Source: Phocaeicola salanitronis DSM 18170 (lineage in GTDB: Bacteria > Bacteroidota > Bacteroidia > Bacteroidales > Bacteroidaceae). Taken from it: a stretch of 64,000 bases of DNA. The notes under the pieces were generated by a model. The model was not told where the DNA came from. It made no database searches and saw nothing but the letters and a program-made list of their open reading frames with translations. Location: contig NC_015164.1 of NCBI RefSeq assembly GCF_000190575.1, positions 2,480,001 to 2,544,000 of the forward strand, written 5' to 3'. Made by a program: the position numbers and the translations under genes. Positions 53,971 through 61,722 of the stretch are shown here, one piece after another (within the stretch, counting starts at the first letter, position 1; each line of letters starts with the position of its first letter).

Positions 53971-54173
53971 CACAAAGCGTTACAATTGTTACAAATGACA
54001 ATTACTAAAATCGAAAAAAAGGAGAAAAGAAATCTCTTAGTCATAAATTATATTATATATAAATATATATATTTATATATAATATAATTTATATGTGTAA
54101 CTTTCTCCTCGAAGCCTCCTTGTTAAAATCCGATTTTAGTAATTGTCATTTGTAACAATTGTAACGCTTTGTG
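53971..54173. repeat. Foldback element: 43-bp perfect inverted repeat around a 50-bp AT palindrome
   Basis: Positions 53971-54013 (CACAAAGCGTTACAATTGTT...) are the exact reverse complement of 54131-54173. The 117 bases between hold GGAGAA/TTCTCC-like arms and a perfect 50-bp palindrome of A and T at 54043-54092. The whole 203 bases can form one long hairpin. The surrounding gap, 53591-54426, has no convincing ORF; 54174-54369 holds nothing that stands out. Confidence 0.85.
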
Positions 54174-54369
54174 CCTTTGAGATGCTCCAGCGGCATCCTC
54201 ACCTATATGCGTTGCCCTTCGGATATACATGCGCAGCCCGATGCAGACAGCTGCGTGTGCCGCCGCAAACGGCCGCTCCCCTCCCCGCACCGTAAAGCAT
54301 AAGGAGGCAGACTTTTAAGCCTTCCGTACGTTAAAGTTCTTTTTTTCGTACAAGAACTTTTCGAAAAGC

Positions 54370-54399
54370 TTTGTGAAACCGTGAAAAGCCGTATCTTTG
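54370..54399 (+). promoter_or_regulatory. Full promoter for the thioredoxin-fold lipoprotein
   Basis: TTTG at 54370-54373, an 18-base spacer and TATCTTTG at 54392-54399 match both promoter elements. The transcript should begin near 54406, which rules out the start codon at 54397 and supports ATG at 54427. Confidence 0.75.
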
Positions 54400-54426
54400 C
54401 ACTCCGAAGTAAAACCGATTTTTAGA

Positions 54427-55572
54427 ATGAAAAGAAATGCTTATATCGCCGCAGCTCTGTTGTTGGCAGGCCTTAGTGCCTGCAACAACGAGCCTGCATT
54501 TACCGTGAAAGGAGAAATCACAGATGCCGCGGACAAGATGCTGTATCTGGAACGTACAAGCCTGAGCGGAATCGTTCCGCTTGACTCAACCGAACTGGAC
54601 GAGGACGGAAGCTTCAGCTTCTCGGCTGCCCGCCCCGATGCGCCCGATTTTTACCGCCTGCGCGTAGAGAATCAGGTCATCAACTTCTCTGTCGACTCTA
54701 CCGAAACGGTTCAGGTAAACGCCGGGTTAAAGAACCTTGCCACCGGATATCAGATAGAAGGCTCGGAAAACAATACAAAGATTAAAGAGCTGGTGCTCCT
54801 TCAGGCAGAACTGCAAGAGAAGATAAACCGGCTCGCCCAATCGGGATTGCCCATCGGCATTGCCCAAGACAGCCTGCAACGCATGGTAGACGCCTATAAA
54901 GATACGGTAAAGCGCAATTACATCTTTGTGAGCCCGAACAAGCCCTACGCTTATTTCGCCCTGTTCCAGGAAGTGAACGGCTACCTGATATTCGACCCGC
55001 TGACCAACCGGGAAGACGTAAAATGCTTCGCGGCGGTAGCCACCAGCATGAACAACATGTATCCGCACGCCGACCGCTCGCGCAACTTATATAATATGGT
55101 GATAAAGGGGATGAAAAACACCCGCGCTCCGCAAGTGAAGCCTTTGGAAGTGCCTGCGGAGAAAATCGAAGAGACTTCCATCATCGACATACCTTTACGG
55201 GACGAAAACGGGACGCTGCATCACCTGACAGACCTGAAAGGCAAAGTGGTACTGATAGACTTCACGGTATACGGCGCCGCCGAATCGGGCGCACGGAACC
55301 TGCTCTTGCGCGAACTGTACAACAAATATAAAGGGCAAGGGCTGGAAGTGTACCAAATCTCGCTGGATTCCGACGAGCATTTCTGGCGGACATCTGCCGA
55401 CAACCTGCCATGGATATGCGTACGCGACCCGCAAGGACCTTATTCCACCTTCCTCCGCCTGTATGGCGTATCCCAGTTGCCTACAAGCTTCCTGGTGAAC
55501 CGGGAGAACGAATTGAGCTTGCGCGTAGATGCCAACACCGATTTGGACGCTGCAATTAAGAATTTATTATAA
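54427..55572 (+). CDS. Thioredoxin-fold lipoprotein lacking the active-site cysteines
   Basis: A 381-residue lipoprotein: signal peptide MKRNAYIAAALLLAGLSAC with lipobox LSAC, a DUF4369-like beta domain (FTVKGEITDAADKMLYLERTS) to about residue 110, a helical linker, and a thioredoxin/AhpC-TSA domain from about 255 (LRDENGTLHHLTDLKGKVVLIDFTVYGAAESGARN). In TlpA-type members the loop after the strand reads WCxxC; here it is YGAAESGA, without cysteine. The fold is otherwise complete (LPTSFLVNRENEL carries the cis-proline). It therefore cannot do dithiol chemistry and may act as chaperone or sensor. It has its own promoter. Confidence 0.87.
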   Translation: MKRNAYIAAALLLAGLSACNNEPAFTVKGEITDAADKMLYLERTSLSGIVPLDSTELDEDGSFSFSAARPDAPDFYRLRVENQVINFSVDSTETVQVNAGLKNLATGYQIEGSENNTKIKELVLLQAELQEKINRLAQSGLPIGIAQDSLQRMVDAYKDTVKRNYIFVSPNKPYAYFALFQEVNGYLIFDPLTNREDVKCFAAVATSMNNMYPHADRSRNLYNMVIKGMKNTRAPQVKPLEVPAEKIEETSIIDIPLRDENGTLHHLTDLKGKVVLIDFTVYGAAESGARNLLLRELYNKYKGQGLEVYQISLDSDEHFWRTSADNLPWICVRDPQGPYSTFLRLYGVSQLPTSFLVNRENELSLRVDANTDLDAAIKNLL

Positions 55573-55610
55573 CATGTCGAAAAGCATGTAAAAGAATTAC
55601 CAGCAAACAC

Positions 55611-55641
55611 TTGACTGGTATTAGAAAAAGACGTACCTTTG
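55611..55641 (+). promoter_or_regulatory. Promoter for greA
   Basis: TTGA at 55611-55614, a 19-base spacer and TACCTTTG at 55634-55641 match the Bacteroidales elements. It lies upstream of a terminator-like hairpin in the greA leader. Confidence 0.7.
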
Positions 55642-55663
55642 TCAAAAATCAGTATAAGAAGGG

Positions 55664-55696
55664 TTCCGATACGTAACCATGGTATCGGAATTCTTT
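55664..55696 (+). terminator. Terminator-like hairpin in the greA leader
   Basis: TTCCGATAC (55664-55672) pairs with GTATCGGAA (55682-55690), then TTCTTTTTATTTTT follows. It is 20-odd bases after the greA -7 box and about 45 bases before the greA ATG, so it can attenuate greA or end a short leader RNA. It may also close read-through from the gene upstream. Confidence 0.7.
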
Positions 55697-55736
55697 TTAT
55701 TTTTATGTTAAGTAAATAATTAAGGAGGAAAAAATT

Positions 55737-56201
55737 ATGGCGTATATGTCAGAAGAAGGTTACCAGAAACTGGTGGCTGAATTGAAACATCTGGAAGCGG
55801 TGGAACGCCCGAAGGTAGTAGCGGCCATCGCCGAAGCCCGTGATAAAGGCGACTTATCGGAAAACGCGGAATATGATGCGGCTAAAGAGGCACAGGCTAT
55901 GCTGGAAATGAAAATCAACCAGCTGAAAGCGACTATCGGCGATGCGAAAATCATCGACACATCCAAGTTGAAAGCAGATACCGTTCAGATTCTAAGCCGT
56001 GTGGAGCTGAAGAATGTAAAGACTGGCATGAAGATGGCATACACCATCGTATCGGAAACGGAAGCCAACTTGAAGCAAGGAAAGATTTCGGTAAATACTC
56101 CGATTGCGCAAGGTTTGTTGGGCAAGAAGGTGGGTGATGTAGCTGAAATCACTATTCCGCAGGGAAAAATCAGCTTGGAAGTAACAGGAATTTCATTTTA
56201 A
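55737..56201 (+). CDS. greA: Transcription elongation factor GreA
   Basis: A 154-residue GreA that rescues backtracked RNA polymerase. The N-terminal coiled coil carries the tip acidic residues in ARDKGDLSENAEYDAAKEAQ (residues 34-53; the D and E pair of the Gre tip) and the C-terminal globular domain ends in KVGDVAEITIPQGKISLEVTGISF. Start ATG 55737 is preceded by AAGGAGG. The leader carries a strong hairpin with a U tract, suggesting attenuation. Confidence 0.97.
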   Translation: MAYMSEEGYQKLVAELKHLEAVERPKVVAAIAEARDKGDLSENAEYDAAKEAQAMLEMKINQLKATIGDAKIIDTSKLKADTVQILSRVELKNVKTGMKMAYTIVSETEANLKQGKISVNTPIAQGLLGKKVGDVAEITIPQGKISLEVTGISF

Positions 56202-56202
56202 C

Positions 56203-56247
56203 AAGTAAGGCAAGCTTGCGTAAGCGCGCAGGTTTGCCTTACTTTTA
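56203..56247 (+). terminator. Terminator after greA
   Basis: GTAAGGCAA (56205-56213) pairs with TTGCCTTAC (56234-56242), with further inner GCGC pairs, followed by TTTTATTA. It lies before the HIT gene at 56262, which may need read-through or its own promoter. Confidence 0.7.
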
Positions 56248-56261
56248 TTATATATAAAGGT

Positions 56262-56666
56262 ATGGCAACAATATTCAGTAAAATCATTGCGGGAGAAATC
56301 CCCAGCTATAAAGTGGCAGAAGATGACCGCTTTTATGCTTTCCTCGACATTAACCCGATGGTAAAGGGACATACATTGGTTGTCCCGAAACGGGAAGTAG
56401 ATTACATCTTTGATTTGGAAGACGAAGAACTGGCGGCTATGCACGTATTTGCCAAACATGTGGCACAGGCCATCCAGAAAGCATTCCCTTGCCGGAAGGT
56501 AGGCGAAGCGGTATTGGGCTTGGAAGTGCCTCATGCACACATCCATCTGATTCCGATGCAAAGCGAGAAAGACATGCTGTTCTCCAATCCGAAACTGCAA
56601 CTGAGCGATGAAGAATTCAAGTCTATAGCCTCAGCTATACACAAAGCCTGGGAAGGCAATGCATGA
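56262..56666 (+). CDS. HIT-family nucleotide hydrolase
   Basis: A 134-residue histidine-triad protein: IFSKIIAGEIPSYKVAED at the start, INPMVKGHTLVVPKREV, and the triad HAHIHLIP near residue 90 that supplies the catalytic histidine. HIT proteins of the Hint class hydrolyse nucleoside phosphoramidates or AMP conjugates. It follows greA by 60 bases holding a terminator and is itself followed by a strong terminator. Confidence 0.93.
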   Translation: MATIFSKIIAGEIPSYKVAEDDRFYAFLDINPMVKGHTLVVPKREVDYIFDLEDEELAAMHVFAKHVAQAIQKAFPCRKVGEAVLGLEVPHAHIHLIPMQSEKDMLFSNPKLQLSDEEFKSIASAIHKAWEGNA

Positions 56667-56702
56667 CGGAACCTCCCTCCTGACGATTTAATATATCAGC
56701 AT

Positions 56703-56737
56703 AAAGCCATCCCGCAACGGGTGGCTTTAATTTTTTT
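56703..56737 (+). terminator. Terminator after the HIT gene
   Basis: AAAGCCATCCCG pairs with CGGGTGGCTTT around a very short loop, with a T run following. The TonB receptor gene starts 25 bases later. Confidence 0.8.
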
Positions 56738-56761
56738 CCACACCCAAAGCGGTTCATACGT

Positions 56762-59143
56762 ATGATAAGAAAATTAGGGATAAGCTGGATACTGGCTATG
56801 CTCGGATGCCTTGCCTTTGCCCAACAGACACTGTATAAGATAGAGGGTACGGTGATAGACCGTAACACACGCGAACCCTTAGAATTTGTCAATGTACTGG
56901 TGGTAGGCCTGAATATAGGCTCCTCCACCGATGCGGAAGGCCGCTTCCGCATCGAACAAGTCCCGCCGGGCATCTATGCGCTTCAAGCCTCGATGTTAGG
57001 ATATAAAACCGTCACGACTTCCGAATACCGGGTAAACCACCGCTCTCCGCATATCCAAATAGAAATGGAGGAAGAAAAGACACAATTGTCCGAGGTCACG
57101 GTCACCGCATCCCCCTTCCAGCGCATTACAGAAAGCCCGGTAAGCTTGCGGGTTATCGGCCTGCAGGAAATAGAGAAGGCTCCGGGAGCCAACCGGGACA
57201 TCTCCCGTGTGGTACAGAATTATCCGGGCGTCGCCTTCTCGCCCGTCGGCTATCGGAATGACCTGATTGTGCGCGGCGGAGGTCCTTCGGAAAACCGGTT
57301 TTTCTTAGACGGAGTCGAGATTCCCAACATCAATCACTTCAGTACGCAAGGAGCGTCGGGCGGTCCCGTAGGTTTAATTGATGCCGACTTAATCCGGAAC
57401 GTGAAATTCTATAGCGGCGCATTCCCAGCCAACCGGGGGAATGCACTGAGTTCGGTACTCGACTTCAGCTTGCGGGACGGAGATATGGAGCACCGTTCCG
57501 TAAAAGCCACATTGGGAGCATCCGAAGTCTCGTTAAGCTCTAACGGGCATATCGGCGAAAAGACTTCGTATGTAGTTTCCGTACGGCAATCCTACCTGCA
57601 AATGCTATTCAAGGTTTTAGGCTTGCCTTTCCTGCCCAAATATACGGATGCTTCATTCAAGGTCAAAACCCGTTTCGATAGCCATAACGAACTGACATTG
57701 TTGGGCTTGGGAGGCATTGACCGGATGAAATTGAATTTAGGCATAGACGGAGAAGACGCCGAATACATTTTAAGCTATCTCCCGAAAATAGAACAGGAAA
57801 CATTTACATTAGGCGGAGTGTACCGCCATTACGCCGGACCGCATGTCCAGTCGGTCACACTAAGCCATAGCTATCTGAATAACCGCAACCTGAAATACCG
57901 AGACAATGATGAGAGCAGCGAAGAAAACCTGACATTGCGCCTGCGCTCCGTAGAACAGGAGACCAAGCTCCGCATGGAGAACACTTCACGCTGGGACGTA
58001 TGGAAACTGAATGCAGGGATAGAGCTGAACTATTCACATTACACCAATACCACTTACCAGCAAGTCTATACCCAAGAGGCACATACATCCGATTATTATA
58101 CCGACTTAAATCTGTTCAGGTGGGGGCTGTACGCCTCAATGGACTATACCGCTCCAGACGAACGGTTTACCGCCTCGTTAGGCGTACGTGCCGATGCCAG
58201 CAATTACAACGATAAGATGAAAGAGCTATGGCGCCAGCTCTCGCCACGCTTATCCGTATCCTGGAAATTAGCGGACGGATTATATCTGAGCGGGCACACC
58301 GGCTTGTATTACCAACTCCCGCCATACACGGCATTAGGTTTTAAAGAGGAAAACAACCGTTATGTAAACCGCCACCTGGACTATACATCGGTATCGCAAA
58401 CCAGCGCCGGGCTCACTTGGACTCCCAACGAAACCATGGAATTATCGGCAGAAGGCTTCTACAAATACTATAAGAACATGCCTCTATCAGTGGCAGACGG
58501 CATCCCCTTGTCATGCAAAGGAAACGATTACGGCGTTATCGGAAATGAAGCACTGGTTTCAGATGCCGAAGGAAGGGCGTATGGGGTAGAGCTTATGTTT
58601 AAATGGCTGATTGTCCAGCGCTTGAACCTCTCTTCTTCGCTTACGGTTTTCAAAAGCGAATTCCGCGACCGGCGGAAGGAAAGCGATTATATATCTTCGG
58701 CATGGGACAACCGCTTTATCCTGAACGTAAGCGGCACATACAATTTTCCCAAACAATGGAGCGTAGGAATGAAAGCAAGCTGCATTGGCGGTTCCCCTTA
58801 CACACCCTACGATGCAGAAAAGTCTTCGCTGGTCTCTGCATGGAATGCACAAGGGAAAGCCTATTACAATTACGATTTATACAATACGGAACGCCTCTCT
58901 GCCTTCGGCCAACTGGACATACGGGTAGACAAGACATTTTATTGGAAGAAGTGCATGTTTGGTATCTATCTTGATATTCAAAATATTACGGCAAGCAAGT
59001 TGCGCCAGCCCGATGTCCTGATGAGTACAGGTCAAATAGACAATCCCTCAGCACCGCTTGCCGAGCAACGTTATGTAATGAAATCCATCAAGCAAGAAAG
59101 CGGAACGCTACTTCCTACTCTCGGAATCACATTCGAATACTAA
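56762..59143 (+). CDS. TonB-dependent receptor with carboxypeptidase-like N-terminal domain
   Basis: A 793-residue outer-membrane receptor. It has a signal peptide (ISWILAMLGCLAFAQQ), then a CarboxypepD_reg-like beta domain (YKIEGTVIDRNTREPLEFVNVLV to IQIEMEE, residues 26-105). The TonB-box-like region LSEVTVTAS and plug domain follow (ISRVVQNYPGVAFSPVGYRNDLIVRGGGPSENRFFLDGVEIP, near 145-195), and then the 22-strand barrel, ending in LLPTLGITFEY. No SusD partner follows, so it is not a polysaccharide-utilization pair; the ligand is unknown, possibly iron, vitamin or peptide. Confidence 0.92.
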   Translation: MIRKLGISWILAMLGCLAFAQQTLYKIEGTVIDRNTREPLEFVNVLVVGLNIGSSTDAEGRFRIEQVPPGIYALQASMLGYKTVTTSEYRVNHRSPHIQIEMEEEKTQLSEVTVTASPFQRITESPVSLRVIGLQEIEKAPGANRDISRVVQNYPGVAFSPVGYRNDLIVRGGGPSENRFFLDGVEIPNINHFSTQGASGGPVGLIDADLIRNVKFYSGAFPANRGNALSSVLDFSLRDGDMEHRSVKATLGASEVSLSSNGHIGEKTSYVVSVRQSYLQMLFKVLGLPFLPKYTDASFKVKTRFDSHNELTLLGLGGIDRMKLNLGIDGEDAEYILSYLPKIEQETFTLGGVYRHYAGPHVQSVTLSHSYLNNRNLKYRDNDESSEENLTLRLRSVEQETKLRMENTSRWDVWKLNAGIELNYSHYTNTTYQQVYTQEAHTSDYYTDLNLFRWGLYASMDYTAPDERFTASLGVRADASNYNDKMKELWRQLSPRLSVSWKLADGLYLSGHTGLYYQLPPYTALGFKEENNRYVNRHLDYTSVSQTSAGLTWTPNETMELSAEGFYKYYKNMPLSVADGIPLSCKGNDYGVIGNEALVSDAEGRAYGVELMFKWLIVQRLNLSSSLTVFKSEFRDRRKESDYISSAWDNRFILNVSGTYNFPKQWSVGMKASCIGGSPYTPYDAEKSSLVSAWNAQGKAYYNYDLYNTERLSAFGQLDIRVDKTFYWKKCMFGIYLDIQNITASKLRQPDVLMSTGQIDNPSAPLAEQRYVMKSIKQESGTLLPTLGITFEY

Positions 59144-59153
59144 CGCCCTTTCA

Positions 59154-59419
59154 TTCACCACGGATTACACAGATTGAAAAATAAGACTGGAATTATTTAG
59201 AAGCTGTTTTGAATTTATCGTGCGCTGATTTGGAATGAGTTTTTGAGGCATTTTCGCTTCTGTGATGAGGAAGATAGCGGGCTATCTGACGAAGAACAGG
59301 AGCGGAAAGGACCAAAAAATCGCCCAAAGCACACACGAAAACGGATGCATCAAGCCAAGAAAAACTTTTTGGAGAAATTCAAAACAGCTTCTTATTAAAT
59401 CTGTGTAATCTGTGGTGAA
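59154..59419. repeat. MITE-like element copy B nested in a second inverted repeat
   Basis: An outer inverted repeat, TTCACCACGGATTACACAG... at 59154-59175 with its reverse complement at 59398-59419 (one mismatch), brackets a 198-bp element at 59197-59394. The inner element has ends AGAAGCTGTTTTGAATTT and matches copy A at 53682-53861 in opposite orientation, including GATAGCGGGCTATCTGACGAA. It fills the 281-base gap between the convergent TonB receptor and manC genes. Confidence 0.75.
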
Positions 59420-59424
59420 ACCAG

Positions 59425-60465
59425 TTATGAATATTTTTCACCGAATTTCATTTCCACATCATTGATAAATTTACGCATCGCATCCTGATTGTCTTTCTTA
59501 CAGATAAGCAACGCATTGCCATGCGCCGCAATCAAATAACCGTCCAAATCCTGAATTACCGCCAACTGGCCTTCAGGAAGAGAAACGATATTGTTCCTGC
59601 TATTATATAATAAGGTGTTGCTATGGATAATGACATTCTGGTTCACATCCTTAGGCGAAGCATCGTACAAGGACTCCCATGTCCCTAAATCCGCCCAGCC
59701 GAAATCACACAACTGCACGTATACATTATCTGCCTTTTCCATAATGCTATAATCAATCGAAATATTAGAGCAAGAAGCGAAATCCGGATTGTCACACTCA
59801 ATACGCGGACACATGTCCGGCATGATTTCATGGAAAGCCCGCAAAATGGTATTTACATTCCATACGAAAATGCCTGAGTTCCAATAAAACTCATCGCTTT
59901 GAATAAATATTTCAGCAAACTCTCTGGCAGGTTTCTCGATAAACGTCTTGACCTTATAGAAATCCCCTTCTTTCTCTTCATCTATCTGAATATAACCGTA
60001 TCCCGTATCCGGACGGTTGGGCTTGATGCCTAACGTAACCAGCTTATCATTCTTTGAGGCAAAATCCAATCCCTTCAATATCGCTTCCTTAAATTCATCC
60101 TGCTTTAGTATCAAGTGGTCGGAAGGAGCTATGACTATCGTTGCATTCGGATTGATTTTCTGAACGACGTACGATGCGTAAGCAATAGACGGAGCCGTAT
60201 TCCTCCTTTCAGTCTCTACAAGAACATGCCCTTCCGGAAGTTCAGGAAGCGATTCGCGCACCAACGGTTCATAATCTTTATACGTCGTAACATAAATATT
60301 CGTGACAGGGATGATTTGCTTATACCGGTCAAATGTCTGCTGCAAAAGTGTCTGACCCGTACCAAAGAAATCCAGGAACTGCTTGGGCAGGTTTTTCCGG
60401 CTACTCGGCCAAAACCTGCGTCCCATCCCTCCAGCCATAATAATACAATAAAAGTTGTTATTCAT
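59425..60465 (-). CDS. manC: Mannose-1-phosphate guanylyltransferase
   Basis: A 346-residue nucleotidyltransferase that makes GDP-mannose for surface polysaccharides. The signature CIIMAGGMGRRFWPSSRKNLPKQFLDF near residues 7-33 holds the GGxGxRLWPxSR type loop; VIAPSDHLIL near 110, TGYGYIQID near 152, FIEKP near 174 and the NSGIFVWN near 196 follow. It lacks the C-terminal phosphomannose isomerase domain of bifunctional ManC/AlgA. It stands alone on the minus strand, convergent with the TonB receptor. Confidence 0.93.
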   Translation of the reverse strand: MNNNFYCIIMAGGMGRRFWPSSRKNLPKQFLDFFGTGQTLLQQTFDRYKQIIPVTNIYVTTYKDYEPLVRESLPELPEGHVLVETERRNTAPSIAYASYVVQKINPNATIVIAPSDHLILKQDEFKEAILKGLDFASKNDKLVTLGIKPNRPDTGYGYIQIDEEKEGDFYKVKTFIEKPAREFAEIFIQSDEFYWNSGIFVWNVNTILRAFHEIMPDMCPRIECDNPDFASCSNISIDYSIMEKADNVYVQLCDFGWADLGTWESLYDASPKDVNQNVIIHSNTLLYNSRNNIVSLPEGQLAVIQDLDGYLIAAHGNALLICKKDNQDAMRKFINDVEMKFGEKYS

Positions 60466-60584
60466 GATAAATCAGAGTAGCTTTAAAAGTTTACGCTAAG
60501 ATAACTTTTTATTTTGAAAAAACAGGCAGAGATTATTCTAAATAGTGTTAGATGAAAATATTTTCACTTTTTTATTCACTTCTC

Positions 60585-60614
60585 TTGCTATTTAAAAAGA
60601 TTTGCCTACCTTTG
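60585..60614 (+). promoter_or_regulatory. Promoter for tRNA-Leu
   Basis: TTG at 60585-60587, a 19-base spacer and TACCTTTG at 60607-60614 match both elements; the tRNA begins 20 bases later. Confidence 0.7.
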
Positions 60615-60633
60615 CATCACAATTCAACGGAAC

Positions 60634-60717
60634 GCCCAGATGGCGGAATCGGTAGACGCGCTGGTCTCAAACACCAGTGGAGTAAAATCCATCCCGGTTC
60701 GACCCCGGGTCTGGGTA
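60634..60717 (+). tRNA. tRNA-Leu (CAA)
   Basis: An 84-base tRNA with acceptor GCCCAGA/TCTGGGT, D arm, anticodon stem CTGGT/ACCAG around loop CTCAAAC (anticodon CAA), a long variable arm as in class II tRNAs, T arm CCCGG-TTCGACC-CCGGG and discriminator A. CCA is not encoded. It is a likely integration site for the element to its right. Confidence 0.95.
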
Positions 60718-60726
60718 CAGAATAAA

Positions 60727-60766
60727 AGGCTAAGTGATTAACTATCAGTCACTTAGCCTTTTTATT
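60727..60766 (+). terminator. Terminator after tRNA-Leu
   Basis: AGGCTAAGTGA pairs with TCACTTAGCCT around an 11-base loop, followed by TTTTTATTTG. Confidence 0.85.
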
Positions 60767-60774
60767 TGTTTGAT

Positions 60775-60796
60775 TTTTCCCCACATTTTCCCCACT
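60775..60796. repeat. Tandem 11-bp repeats beside tRNA-Leu
   Basis: TTTTCCCCACA and TTTTCCCCACT lie in direct succession, 58 bases after the tRNA. The layout mirrors the tandem 11-bp repeats near the tRNA fragment at 27931, and both may be arm-type recombinase sites. Confidence 0.4.
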
Positions 60797-60870
60797 AATG
60801 CAAACTATATGATTAAATTTATTTTTTACAGTACTAGAAAATTATTTTTCTTCTAAAGATTCTTTCTTGT

Positions 60871-61722
60871 TTAGTCCCATATTATATTATCATCACAAAA
60901 ATTATTTGTTGAAGACTTTAATGTAATGGTTGGATATTTCGTTATATCTTTTTCGTCGAAAATTACATGATATTCAGAAACTTCCTCCAAACAAAAACTT
61001 TCCTCTGTAAATAAAGATGGTGCAAAAGCATAGTTAAAACCTTTATATAAGTATCGTACGCTTGGATATATAATTCCTTTTATTTCAGTTTTATCAAGTA
61101 GTTGTTTTGAGAAATTAGCAGTAATAAAATAGTCCATATTGGTGTTTGCCTCTTTTGCAAACTGCTCTGCTATAAATCTTGTTTTAAGAAACCATGTTCT
61201 GTAGCTATGAGCAGATGATATTTCTTTTCTTTTTAAGCGGCATTTATTATAATAATAAAATAAATCAGTACCAACATTTTGAGTCTTAGGGCAATTACAG
61301 ATGAGGAGTATAGGTATTCTTTTTTTTATTTTCCATTTAGATACTGTTAGCAAAAATGATCTTTCATGGGATTGACGTAACTTGTCATGACAAGCTTCAA
61401 GTAGTGCAACATCATAATTACAAGCATAATAGGCTATAGGTTGCTTCACTAAATTGGCTCTTGATATATAACTAGGCGATGGATTAAATGCAATCCGACT
61501 AATAGTCTTAAAATGCTCATTGGCTTGATTCATGACAGCCCTATATATATAATTATTGCTTGATGGTTCTATATCGTGAATATCGTAAGGTATACTTTTT
61601 AGTAAGGGAATCTGTTTAAAATACCTTTCTTTATATAGAGAGAAATTAGTTCTATTTAATCGTTTAAGTGTTTTTGATAAAAATCTATTGCTTTTCTTCA
61701 TACTGATACTTTTACTTTTCAT
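60871..61722 (-). CDS. RES-domain protein (NAD-degrading toxin-like)
   Basis: A 283-residue RES-fold protein. Key segments are NYIYRAVMNQ near residue 59 (family arginine), FNPSPSYISRANLVKQPIAYYACNYDVALLEACHD near 83-115 (tyrosine and glutamate of the active site) and GIIYPSVRYLYKGFNYAFAP near 213 (serine in YPS). Family members in Xre/RES modules hydrolyse NAD. This one is longer than the usual toxin (about 150-230), with an extra basic N-terminus and a C-terminal tail, and no Xre antitoxin gene is beside it. Instead it overlaps by 11 bases the end of a secreted aspartic protease gene, or begins at ATG 61701 without overlap. Confidence 0.82.
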   Translation of the reverse strand: MKSKSISMKKSNRFLSKTLKRLNRTNFSLYKERYFKQIPLLKSIPYDIHDIEPSSNNYIYRAVMNQANEHFKTISRIAFNPSPSYISRANLVKQPIAYYACNYDVALLEACHDKLRQSHERSFLLTVSKWKIKKRIPILLICNCPKTQNVGTDLFYYYNKCRLKRKEISSAHSYRTWFLKTRFIAEQFAKEANTNMDYFITANFSKQLLDKTEIKGIIYPSVRYLYKGFNYAFAPSLFTEESFCLEEVSEYHVIFDEKDITKYPTITLKSSTNNFCDDNIIWD

